Source of the DNA: Acholeplasmatales bacterium
GTDB taxonomy: Bacteria > Bacillota_I > Bacilli_A > Acholeplasmatales > Anaeroplasmataceae
Length of the DNA: 21,718 nucleotides
NCBI GenBank assembly: GCA_024690445.1
Contig: JAILPD010000052.1
Coordinates: 1 to 21,718, forward strand
Reading direction: 5' to 3'
Below the pieces are notes generated by a model. The model was given only the letters and a program-made list of their open reading frames with translations. It did no database searches and was not told where the DNA came from. The translations under genes were made by a program, and so were the position numbers. Positions 1-7,018 of this stretch are shown one piece after another; the stretch's first letter is position 1, and the number at the start of each line of letters is the position of its first letter.

Positions 1-407
1 GGTAGAAAATAGCCTTTATAATCGTTTAAATCAAAATTAATATAAGTATAAGCATTCTTACATCTTAAATATCCTAATTTTTCATAAAGACTAATATCTT
101 TAGGATCTGAAAAGAGCATCTTTCTTTTTCCTTCTAATTGCTTTTCTAATTCTTCTATTAATTTAAATTTAATATCAAAATCATCATCTATTGCATATGA
201 ACCAATAATATAAGCAGTTTCAATTCCTTCTGATATAGCTCTTGAAAAGCCAACTAGTTTATCATTATCATATGCCAATACTAAATATCTAGAATTATCT
301 ATAGCATATTTGAATTCGTCTACATTATTAAAATATTTATCATTTTCTATTTTAAAAGCTTCTACATAGTCTAGATATTCTCTATTAGAAGTAAAACTTA
401 AGCTCAT
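1..407 (-). CDS. GNAT-family N-acetyltransferase (C-terminus beyond window edge)
   Basis: The open frame starts at an ATG (405-407) behind an AGGAGG Shine-Dalgarno and runs off the left edge after about 135 codons, so the product is incomplete. The translation has a central GNAT-like strand/turn (RYLVLAYDNDKLVGFSRA) and a later LYEKLGYLRC segment, matching the 'YEKxGF' acceptor-side element of GNAT acetyltransferases. The usual RGxG acetyl-CoA loop is not clear in the visible part. It is the last visible gene of operon A; its ribosome binding site overlaps the stop of the GHR-like gene before it. Known thiol-salvage operons in Bacillus pair a cystine-type ABC importer with a GNAT enzyme that acetylates S-substituted cysteines. 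A similar role here is inference from context only. Confidence 0.7.
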   Translation of the reverse strand, partial: MSLSFTSNREYLDYVEAFKIENDKYFNNVDEFKYAIDNSRYLVLAYDNDKLVGFSRAISEGIETAYIIGSYAIDDDFDIKFKLIEELEKQLEGKRKMLFSDPKDISLYEKLGYLRCKNAYTYINFDLNDYKGYFL

Positions 408-418
408 TTTAAATCCTC

Positions 419-1657
419 CTAATTATTCTTTAATAAACCCTTTAATGGATTAATAGATGGATCTATAGAGATAGATACATTTCTTGGGTCTCTATCCTCC
501 CAAGATGGACTATTCCACTTAGATACTGAAATCTCTGATTGATAATCCTCTACTGTTTCATTTTCTGGGTGCTTTAAATATACATTTAAAGGATCAGATG
601 ATATTAGCTTTCTAGAACCATCAGCCTTCCATAATTCATCATATGGAACTTGAGATGCAATTCTTTCTGCGAAGCTTCCGTTATATCCTCTATTTCCCTT
701 ATATTTTAATTTAGGGAATTCAAAGAATGTATATTTTTTAAATGTAGGGATAGAATATAAATCCTTTACATATCCCCAAATATTTTTATATTCTGAAATT
801 CTCTTCTTAAGTGGTTCAACATTATGATAATATTTTGTTTCCCATCTAACTAATGTTACATAGAATCTTATATCAGAATCTGTAATATAATCACCAAATA
901 AGAATCTATTAGTTGCAAGTCTTTCTTCTAGCTTATCTAAAGCATCAAAGAAATCATTATATCCTTCTTCATATGATTGCCATGAAAGACCAAAATGCAT
1001 TCTATAATGACCATTATTTACTGTTGGGAATAACCAGTCATTAAATTCATCAATTTCTTTTCTATATTTTACTGGATATAAATCTGGGGCATCCTTTGGC
1101 TGATACTTTCTAAATTGAACCTCAATATAGTTAGATAATCTATGGTAGTCATTATTAACTGCCTTCTTTTCAATTGCATCTACTAAAGTTGGAGTTGTAG
1201 CTCTACCCTTAAAATCAGGATTTGCATTCTTATAAAATTCAGATAAGAAATAAGCACCAGTTACAGGGTCTTGATGAGCCTTTTGATCTCTAAAGCCATG
1301 TCCATATACACCAGTTTGACCTGTAGATGTTGTTGCTATATCAGAAATAACATCTTCTAGCCCTAAAATATCTCTTACGATAACTGGTCTATTTGACCAG
1401 TGGCAACCATGTGCCCAATAAATTCTATATCTTCCCTTATCAGCTTTAAATTCGCCTTCTTTATCACCAAAAGGTGTAATAAATGAATTAGCTTGTCTTA
1501 CAAAAATTCCCTTTTCATTAATTTCATCTAATGTTTCATTAGGTCTAGGATCTACTCCTACTTCCTTTGCATGACGTTCAGCTTCTTCATCAGTATAAGT
1601 AATTCTTCTATCTTCAGCTGTTTCTAAATTTAAAACACTAATATCAAACTTTCCCAT
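419..1657 (-). CDS. Glutathionyl-hydroquinone reductase-like (GST superfamily, ECM4/YqjG type), copy 1
   Basis: This 412-aa cytosolic protein matches the GHR family. The thioredoxin-fold active site is GCHWSNRPVIVRDILGLEDV (Cys85), aligned with the C-P-W-A motif of canonical GHRs. A C-terminal helical domain follows, with YRKEIDEFNDWLFPTVNNGHYR, RFLFGDYITDSDIRFYVTLVRW and the terminal IDPSINP. GHRs reduce glutathionyl-(hydro)quinones via a Cys-glutathione disulfide. Here Pro after the Cys is replaced by His, and the protein is about 80 residues longer than E. coli YqjG (328 aa), with extra sequence before the INP motif. The ATG is preceded by AGAGGTG. It lies 13 nt after copy 2 in operon A and resembles copy 3 (5778-6998) more than its tandem neighbour. 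The family is clear; the substrate is not, since many Firmicutes lack glutathione synthesis. Confidence 0.88.
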   Translation of the reverse strand: MGKFDISVLNLETAEDRRITYTDEEAERHAKEVGVDPRPNETLDEINEKGIFVRQANSFITPFGDKEGEFKADKGRYRIYWAHGCHWSNRPVIVRDILGLEDVISDIATTSTGQTGVYGHGFRDQKAHQDPVTGAYFLSEFYKNANPDFKGRATTPTLVDAIEKKAVNNDYHRLSNYIEVQFRKYQPKDAPDLYPVKYRKEIDEFNDWLFPTVNNGHYRMHFGLSWQSYEEGYNDFFDALDKLEERLATNRFLFGDYITDSDIRFYVTLVRWETKYYHNVEPLKKRISEYKNIWGYVKDLYSIPTFKKYTFFEFPKLKYKGNRGYNGSFAERIASQVPYDELWKADGSRKLISSDPLNVYLKHPENETVEDYQSEISVSKWNSPSWEDRDPRNVSISIDPSINPLKGLLKNN

Positions 1658-1670
1658 ACTACACCTCTAC

Positions 1671-2906
1671 TTAATTATTTTTTAATAAGCCCTTAAGCGG
1701 ATTGATAGATGGATCAATTGGTAATTTATAATCCCAATCAGCACGAGATGCTTGATCCTTATTATTCCATTTAGACTTAGATACTACTGTATAATAGTCT
1801 TCAGCAGTTTCACCTTCTGGATGACGTAAGAATAAATTATTGGGATCACTTGATAGCTTAGCTCTACTTCCATCAGTCTTTAACCATTCATCAAAATTTC
1901 TCTTTGAAATCTTATATAAATAATTATCAAAAGGTCCCTTTAATTTTTCATCTGTCTTAGGAAGATTTGTATATTTTTTAAATGCTGGAATATTGTATAA
2001 TTCCTTAACATATCCCCAAATATTTTTATATTCGGAAATTCTCTTCTTTTGAGGTCCAACCTTTACATAAAAATCTGTTTCCCATTTAATTAATGTAACA
2101 TATGCTCTAATATCTGAATCTAAGATATAATCACCAAATAAGAATCTATTAGTTGCAAGTCTTTCGTCTAATTTTTCTAATGCCTTATGGAAATCATCCT
2201 GTGATTCATCATAAATCTCAGGTACAAATGTAAATGCTTGTCTATAGTGACCATTATTTACATGAGGGAATAACCAATCATTAAAATCATCTATTTCCTT
2301 ACGATATTTAACAGGATATAAATCTGGAGCATCCTTTGGTTGTAATGCTCTAAATGCAACCTCTAGATGATTAGTTAATCTATGATAATCATTATTAGCA
2401 GCCTTCTTAGCATTAACATCAACAAATGTAGGTGTTGTAGCTCTTCCTGTATAATCCTTATCAGCATTTAAATAAAATTGTGATAAGAAATATACACCAG
2501 TTACAGGATCCTTAAATCCTGGCTCTTCTGGGAAGCCCCAACCATATTTATTAGTTTGACCTGTATGAGATACCTTATAATCAGAAATTACGTCTTGTAA
2601 TCCTAATAAGTCTCTTGCGATAACAGGTCTATTAGACCAGTTACAACCAGGTGACCAATAAATTCTAAATTTAGCATTTTTAGCATATTCTGGTGTAATA
2701 TTTTCAATAAAATAATTTGGTTGTCTTACGAAAGCACCACGCTCATCTTGTTCTGAGATTGTTTCTCTTCCTCTTGGCTTAGCACCAACCTCTCTTGCAA
2801 AATATTCTGCAATATTATCATCATAAACAAGACCTTCATTCTTGTTTTCTACTTTTTTTCTATGTGCGCTAATATCGCAACTAACTATAACCTTTTCCTC
2901 ACTCAT
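1671..2906 (-). CDS. Glutathionyl-hydroquinone reductase-like, copy 2 (divergent)
   Basis: This 411-aa paralogue of the neighbouring gene has the same GST-superfamily layout: thioredoxin-fold motif PGCNWSNRPVIARDLLGL (Cys88), then EIDDFNDWLFPHVNNGHYR, RFLFGDYILDSDIRAYVTLIKW and the terminal PIDPSINPLKGLL. The motif reads C-N-W-S where copies 1 and 3 read C-H-W-S, and the segment before the active site (FIENITPEYAKNAKFRIYW) has diverged from the FITPFGDKEGEFKA seen in both others. It is the most divergent of the three. The ATG is preceded by AGGAG, and the gene starts 13 nt after the ABC ATPase stop, so it is co-transcribed with the importer. The nucleophilic Cys is kept, so a thiol-transfer or deglutathionylation activity is expected from the family. 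The physiological substrate is unknown. Confidence 0.86.
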   Translation of the reverse strand: MSEEKVIVSCDISAHRKKVENKNEGLVYDDNIAEYFAREVGAKPRGRETISEQDERGAFVRQPNYFIENITPEYAKNAKFRIYWSPGCNWSNRPVIARDLLGLQDVISDYKVSHTGQTNKYGWGFPEEPGFKDPVTGVYFLSQFYLNADKDYTGRATTPTFVDVNAKKAANNDYHRLTNHLEVAFRALQPKDAPDLYPVKYRKEIDDFNDWLFPHVNNGHYRQAFTFVPEIYDESQDDFHKALEKLDERLATNRFLFGDYILDSDIRAYVTLIKWETDFYVKVGPQKKRISEYKNIWGYVKELYNIPAFKKYTNLPKTDEKLKGPFDNYLYKISKRNFDEWLKTDGSRAKLSSDPNNLFLRHPEGETAEDYYTVVSKSKWNNKDQASRADWDYKLPIDPSINPLKGLLKNN

Positions 2907-2919
2907 TTTTATAATTCTC

Positions 2920-3690
2920 CTAAATAATATAATCTGGCTCTTTTAATAAATTCATCTTTGCAAAGAATTCCTTTGCACGTTCACTCTTAGGGTATTCAAA
3001 TACCTCACTAGGAGCACCATCTTCAATAATCTTTCCACCATCTAAGAAAATAACTCTATTAGATATCTTTCTTATGAAATTCATTTCATGAGAAACCAAA
3101 ATCATTGTGTAACCTTGTTCTGCAATATTTTTAATAATATTTAATACTTCAGTAACAAGCTCAGGGTCTAGAGCTGATGTTGGTTCATCAAGTAAGATGA
3201 TTTCAGGCTTCATAGCTAATGTTCTAGCAATAGCTACACGCTGTTGTTGACCACCTGACATATGACGTGGATAATGATTTTGATGATCTAAAAGTCCAAC
3301 ATTTTCTAATTCCTTTAAAGCAATTTCCCTTGCTTCCTCCTTAGATTTTTTTTGAACTGTAATTAAACCCTCCATCACATTTTCTAAAGCTGTTTTATGC
3401 TCAAATAAGCCAAACTTTTGGAAAACCATTCCGGTATGCTTTCTAAACTCAAAAGCTTCTTTTTTTTCTTTTCTTGTAAGTGGTAGGTGAACTGTAGTCT
3501 CACCAATACTTATTTCTCCTTCTTCAGGTCTTTCGAGTAAATTAATTGATCTTAATAATGTTGATTTACCTGTACCAGAAGGTCCAACTATACCGATGAT
3601 ATCACCTTTATTTACACTTAAGTCGACACCATCAAGCACAATGTTATCTTTAAATTTTTTATGTAAATTTTTAATTTCTAAAATTGACAT
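2920..3690 (-). CDS. Polar amino-acid/cystine ABC transporter, ATP-binding protein
   Basis: A 256-aa ABC ATPase of the polar-amino-acid (GlnQ/HisP/TcyC) group. Walker A is GPSGTGKST (residues 36-44), the Q-loop region is GMVFQKFGLF, the signature is MSGGQQQRVAIARTLA, Walker B is IILLDEPTSALDP, and the switch His is in LVSHEMNF. It powers import by the permease encoded 12 nt upstream and the binding protein before that. The start is an ATG with TGGAGG in front, just after the permease stop. Cystine or another sulfur amino acid is the favoured substrate, because the operon is headed by a Cys-rich leader peptide and carries thiol-related genes. The ATPase sequence alone cannot set specificity. 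Confidence 0.93.
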   Translation of the reverse strand: MSILEIKNLHKKFKDNIVLDGVDLSVNKGDIIGIVGPSGTGKSTLLRSINLLERPEEGEISIGETTVHLPLTRKEKKEAFEFRKHTGMVFQKFGLFEHKTALENVMEGLITVQKKSKEEAREIALKELENVGLLDHQNHYPRHMSGGQQQRVAIARTLAMKPEIILLDEPTSALDPELVTEVLNIIKNIAEQGYTMILVSHEMNFIRKISNRVIFLDGGKIIEDGAPSEVFEYPKSERAKEFFAKMNLLKEPDYII

Positions 3691-3702
3691 ATTTAACCTC
3701 CA

Positions 3703-4524
3703 TTAGAATGATGTGTCTACATTAACATTTGCATCTTCCTTATTCTTCTTAGAAAAATGCTTTTTAAAGAATCCCTTAATACCCTTGTCATTTTTATCAT
3801 TATCATCATAATTAATAGGAACTGGCTGTTCAGGAATTCTTGTTTTGTTTTCAATAACCTTGAATAATTGCTCTAAAATTATTGTAATAATCCAATAAAT
3901 TATAGCTAAAGCTACATAACCCTCTAGATATCTATAATCTCTACCTGCTAAAATTTGATTTTGATATGTAATTTCAATGATACCGCATGTAGATGCTAGC
4001 GATGTACCCTTAACTAATCCAATAACTGAATTTGCTAAGCCTGGTAAGGCATTTTCTAATGCCTCAGGTATAATAATTCTTCTTAATATTTGTGGATATG
4101 ACATACCCATTGCCGAAGCTGCCTCTATCTCACCCTTATCAACAGAAAGTAAAGCTGCTCTTATAGTTTCTGATGTGAATGCTGATTGATAAATACCTAA
4201 TGCTAGGAATGCATAGAATAGCTTAGGAACTAAATTTGCATCTCCACCAAATAATCTAATTATTGCAGGAATACCATAATATGCTACATATAATTGAATT
4301 AGCATAGGTGTACCTCTTATTATTGATAGGAATACCTTAGCTACCTGTGATAAAACCTTGATTTGCTTAAATCTTACAACCGCAATTAGCAAGCCTAAAA
4401 TTAATGATACTAAGAATGCTAAGCCTGCAAGTTCTAATGTAATTGGAAGCTTCTCTAATAGCTTAGGGATTCTACTCCACATAAGCGCAAAGCTAAAATA
4501 ATCTGAAAAGCTTGCTAGAAACAT
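3703..4524 (-). CDS. Polar amino-acid/cystine ABC transporter, permease
   Basis: A 273-aa inner-membrane permease of the HisM/GlnP/TcyB type. About five hydrophobic segments begin near residue 24 (LPITLELAGLAFLVSLILGL). The cytoplasmic EAA loop contacting the ATPase reads EAASAMGMSYPQILRRIIIP. The region SIIRGTPMLIQLYVAYYGIP is typical of amino-acid permeases. The C-terminus is an unusually long, Lys/Asp/Asn-rich hydrophilic tail of about 40 residues. The start ATG has a strong GGGAGG 9 nt upstream. Only one permease is encoded, so it probably works as a homodimer, as TcyB-type permeases do. Confidence 0.93.
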   Translation of the reverse strand: MFLASFSDYFSFALMWSRIPKLLEKLPITLELAGLAFLVSLILGLLIAVVRFKQIKVLSQVAKVFLSIIRGTPMLIQLYVAYYGIPAIIRLFGGDANLVPKLFYAFLALGIYQSAFTSETIRAALLSVDKGEIEAASAMGMSYPQILRRIIIPEALENALPGLANSVIGLVKGTSLASTCGIIEITYQNQILAGRDYRYLEGYVALAIIYWIITIILEQLFKVIENKTRIPEQPVPINYDDNDKNDKGIKGFFKKHFSKKNKEDANVNVDTSF

Positions 4525-4557
4525 AAGCTTTTACCTCCCCATGTTTAAAACTACTAA

Positions 4558-5466
4558 TTAATTTAAATACTTTGTATAATCACTAGCTGATGGTACAACA
4601 TTAACTGTTTCACCAACATACTTCTTACTAAACTCAGTTAGCTTACCATTTTCATATAGCTTCTTAATACCAGCTGATATTAAATCTCTATATTCCTTTG
4701 CATGAGCACCAGCCTTACCAAATAATAAATGTGAAGTATTATAAGCTGTTATATTTTGAGCTACCTCCTCATCTGATAATGTTGTAATAGTAAGATCCTT
4801 GAATAAATCTGGATAAGCCTTAGAATATGAATACATAACTGGCTCATCATGAATTAATGCAACCTTACCCTCAATTGCCTCCTGTAATTGAACTGTCATA
4901 TCAGCTGATGTGTAATCTAATGTAATTGTTGCTTGACCTGATGTTCTCTTTTCATTCCATCTTTCAATTGCGTTTCCTGTATGAGAACCAGCACCTGAAT
5001 AAATCTTTAAACCTTGGTTTGCTACTGATTCAAAGCTATCTGCAGTATTTAAAGCTGCGATTTGATATCTAGATTTTGTATATGGATATGAATAATAATA
5101 TGATTGAGCTCTATCTGTGTTATATCCATAATTGTTAATTGCAAAATCAACTGTACCAGTTTGAGCATCTACTAATGTATTTGAGCTTACATTTAAATCA
5201 AGCTCATAATTTTCAAGCTCTGGAAGCTTAAATACCTCTGTGATAACTGCGATATCATAGCCTGTTAAATATACTCCATCCTTTGTTGTATATAATGCCT
5301 CATCCTTATTTTCTGTTGTAAGGATGAATGGTGCAGGTCTAGCACCTGTTGCTGCCTTAATTACTGTCTTACCAGAATTGCTTTCCTCTCCGCAAGCAGC
5401 TAATCCTAAAATTGAACCTCCTGCTAAAATTCCTGCTACTAAAGTTGTTACTAATTTCTTCTTCAT
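4558..5466 (-). CDS. Substrate-binding lipoprotein of the cystine-type ABC importer
   Basis: This 302-aa family-3 solute-binding lipoprotein is tethered outside the cell. I start it at the ATG 5464-5466 (MKKKLVTTLVAG...), 54 nt inside the longest open frame. That ATG has GGGAGGAAAAG upstream and yields a proper signal peptide with lipobox GLAAC (Cys25); the longer frame would begin inside the terminator U-tract. Later features are typical of amino-acid binding proteins: a GYDIAVITEVFK stretch, VDFAINNYGYNTDRAQSYYYS near the hinge, and a C-terminal AGIKKLYENGKLTEFSKKY helix. It is the first structural gene of operon A, directly after the leader peptide and attenuator, so its expression should follow the leader's signal. 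Cystine or a cysteine derivative is inferred as ligand. Confidence 0.92.
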   Translation of the reverse strand: MKKKLVTTLVAGILAGGSILGLAACGEESNSGKTVIKAATGARPAPFILTTENKDEALYTTKDGVYLTGYDIAVITEVFKLPELENYELDLNVSSNTLVDAQTGTVDFAINNYGYNTDRAQSYYYSYPYTKSRYQIAALNTADSFESVANQGLKIYSGAGSHTGNAIERWNEKRTSGQATITLDYTSADMTVQLQEAIEGKVALIHDEPVMYSYSKAYPDLFKDLTITTLSDEEVAQNITAYNTSHLLFGKAGAHAKEYRDLISAGIKKLYENGKLTEFSKKYVGETVNVVPSASDYTKYLN

Positions 5467-5500
5467 TTTTCTTTTCCTCCCCAAATAATAACAATTTTTC

Positions 5501-5538
5501 AAAAATAAAAGTCGGAGCAACCCGACTTCGCTCCGACT
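5501..5538 (-). terminator. Intrinsic terminator / attenuator A
   Basis: On the minus strand a perfect 9-bp stem, AGTCGGAGC (5538-5530) with GCTCCGACT (5518-5510), encloses an 11-nt loop and is followed by the U-rich tract TTTATTTTT (5509-5501). It lies between the leader ORF stop (5551) and the first structural gene (ATG at 5466), so it can only act as a conditional terminator inside the operon A leader. The last codons of the leader plus its stop (5563-5553, GACTTTATCTT) can pair with AAGATAGTC (5543-5535), which includes the first four bases of the terminator's 5' arm. This gives a candidate antiterminator of 9 bp with a 2-nt bulge. Confidence 0.85.
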
Positions 5539-5550
5539 ATCTTTTTTTCT

Positions 5551-5667
5551 TTAAGATAAAGTCTTAGGAATAGGTCCGCTCGAAAAAGCTGTATTTTGCA
5601 TCATACACATACAGCACATAATCATATTCATCATCATATTTGTCTTTACAAAATTGATTGTTCTCAT
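5551..5667 (-). CDS. Cys/Met-rich leader peptide A (38 aa)
   Basis: An ATG at 5667-5665 with upstream GTGAGGAAACG opens a 38-codon ORF ending at TAA 5553-5551. The peptide starts MRTINFVKTNMMMNMIM, then CCMCMMQNTAF, and ends GPIPKTLS: ten Met and three Cys in the first 23 residues. It aligns with leader peptide B (8452-8550): M-x-x-INF, an Asn/Met block, the invariant M-C-C-M-C-M core, then NT-x-F. It lies 44 nt after the likely transcription start and 12 nt before the terminator hairpin, and precedes a cystine-type importer operon. Peptide and layout fit a leader whose ribosome stalls at Cys (or Met) codons when the charged tRNA is scarce. A free functional peptide, for example metal-binding, is an alternative. 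Confidence 0.78.
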   Translation of the reverse strand: MRTINFVKTNMMMNMIMCCMCMMQNTAFSSGPIPKTLS

Positions 5668-5681
5668 GATCGTTTCCTCAC

Positions 5682-5746
5682 TTTCCTACAATTCCTACCT
5701 AATTGCTAGGTTACTTAAATTATACTACTAGATTTTTAGATGTCAA
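5682..5746 (-). promoter_or_regulatory. Promoter A with 5'UTR block shared with operon B
   Basis: The -35 TTGACA (5746-5741) and -10 TATAAT (5724-5719) are separated by 16 bp, both perfect consensus. Spacer end and downstream sequence (CTAGTAGTATAATTTAAGTA, then CCTAGCAATTAGGTAGGA and TTGTAGGAAAG) are nearly identical to promoter B at 8601-8628. CCTAGCAATTAGG contains CCTA/TAGG inverted arms and could be an operator or a small 5'UTR hairpin. No hairpin terminator separates this promoter from the end of the upstream GHR-like gene (stop at 5778), so read-through from operon B is possible. Confidence 0.85.
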
Positions 5747-5777
5747 TAACTATTTTTAAACTTTCTAATTTTTTTGT

Positions 5778-6998
5778 TTAATCTCTTAATTTACTCTCAA
5801 TTGGGTTAATAGATGGATCAACTGAAATAGTTCTATTAAATGGATTTCTTGACTCCCAAGATTCATCATTCCAATGAGAATATGAAATTTCTGTTTGATA
5901 ATCTTCTACTGTTTCACCTACTGGATGCTTCTTAAACACATTTTCAGGGTCTAAAGATAATTCCTTTCTCTTTCCATCAGATGCCCAGAATTTATTAAAA
6001 TCTCTTTTTGAATCAATTCTTTCAGCGTATCCTTTAAATAAATCGTTTCCGCCTCTATTACCAAATTCAAAGAATGTATATTTTTTAAATTGAGGTAAGC
6101 TAAATAAATCTGTTACATATCCCCAAATATTTTTATAATCCTTAATTCTTTGATGAATTGGTCCTACATTATGATAATATCCTGTTTCCCATCTTACTAA
6201 TGTTACATATAATCTAACATCAGAATCTGTAATATAATCACCAAATAGGAATCTATTATTTTCTAATCTCTTTTCAATCTTTTCTAGATTAGTAAAGAAA
6301 TCCTCGTAAGATTCATCATAAGCCTCAGGTGATTGACAAAATGCCATTCTATAATGTCCATTATTAATTGTTGGGAATAACCAATCATTAAATTCATCAA
6401 TTATATTCCTATATTTTACAGGATATAAATCAATATCATTCTTTTGGAATTTTCTAAATTGGACCTCAATATAATTAGATAATCTATGATAATCATTATT
6501 CACAGCCTTTTTATCAATAATATCTACTAGGGTTGGAGTTGTAGCTCTACCCTTATAGTCAGGCTTTGCATTCTTATAAAATTCAGATAAGAAATATACT
6601 CCAGTTAATGGATCCTTTTGATCCTTTTGATTTGTGAATCCATGTCCATAAATTGATCCACCCTGTACTGCAACATCAGCAATTACATCTTCTAATCCTA
6701 AAATATCTCTTACAATTACAGGTCTATTTGACCAGTGACAGCCATGACCCCAATATATTGCAAATCTATTAGCTTCAGCTTTAAATTCACCCTCCTTATC
6801 ACCAAATGGTGTAATAAATGAATTTGCTTGTCTTACAAATTCACCATGGCTACCAATTTCAGAAATTGTCTCCTTTGGTCTTGGTGCTAAGCCTATTGCC
6901 TCTGCATGGGCAATTGCTTTAGGATCAACCTCAATTTTAAAACCATTTTCCTTTTCGCGGTGTGCTCTAACTCCGCATGCATTTAATTCATTACTCAT
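5778..6998 (-). CDS. Glutathionyl-hydroquinone reductase-like, copy 3
   Basis: A 406-aa GHR-like protein: active site GHGCHWSNRPVIVRDILGLE (Cys87), RQANSFITPFGDKEGEFKA before it, NIIDEFNDWLFPTINNGHYR, RFLFGDYITDSDVRLYVTLVRW, and a terminal SVDPSINP. It is closest to copy 1 (same C-H-W-S motif and pre-motif segment), though copy 1 sits in operon A. The ATG follows AAAGGGAGAG. It is the second gene of operon B, 20 nt after the M20 dipeptidase, and so under leader peptide B. Family assignment is strong; the true electrophile or disulfide substrate is unknown. Confidence 0.88.
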   Translation of the reverse strand: MSNELNACGVRAHREKENGFKIEVDPKAIAHAEAIGLAPRPKETISEIGSHGEFVRQANSFITPFGDKEGEFKAEANRFAIYWGHGCHWSNRPVIVRDILGLEDVIADVAVQGGSIYGHGFTNQKDQKDPLTGVYFLSEFYKNAKPDYKGRATTPTLVDIIDKKAVNNDYHRLSNYIEVQFRKFQKNDIDLYPVKYRNIIDEFNDWLFPTINNGHYRMAFCQSPEAYDESYEDFFTNLEKIEKRLENNRFLFGDYITDSDVRLYVTLVRWETGYYHNVGPIHQRIKDYKNIWGYVTDLFSLPQFKKYTFFEFGNRGGNDLFKGYAERIDSKRDFNKFWASDGKRKELSLDPENVFKKHPVGETVEDYQTEISYSHWNDESWESRNPFNRTISVDPSINPIESKLRD

Positions 6999-7018
6999 TT
7001 TTCTTACTCTCCCTTTTT

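Noticed and set aside
5467..5520. Longer start of the binding lipoprotein
   Set aside because: The extra 18 residues derive from the terminator U-tract and RBS and would bury the signal peptide; ATG 5466 has GGGAGG upstream.
5501..5746. T-box or SAM (S-box) riboswitch in the operon A and B leaders
   Set aside because: No T-box GGGUGGNACCGCG-type sequence and no S-box core is present; the leaders are short and mainly occupied by the small ORF.
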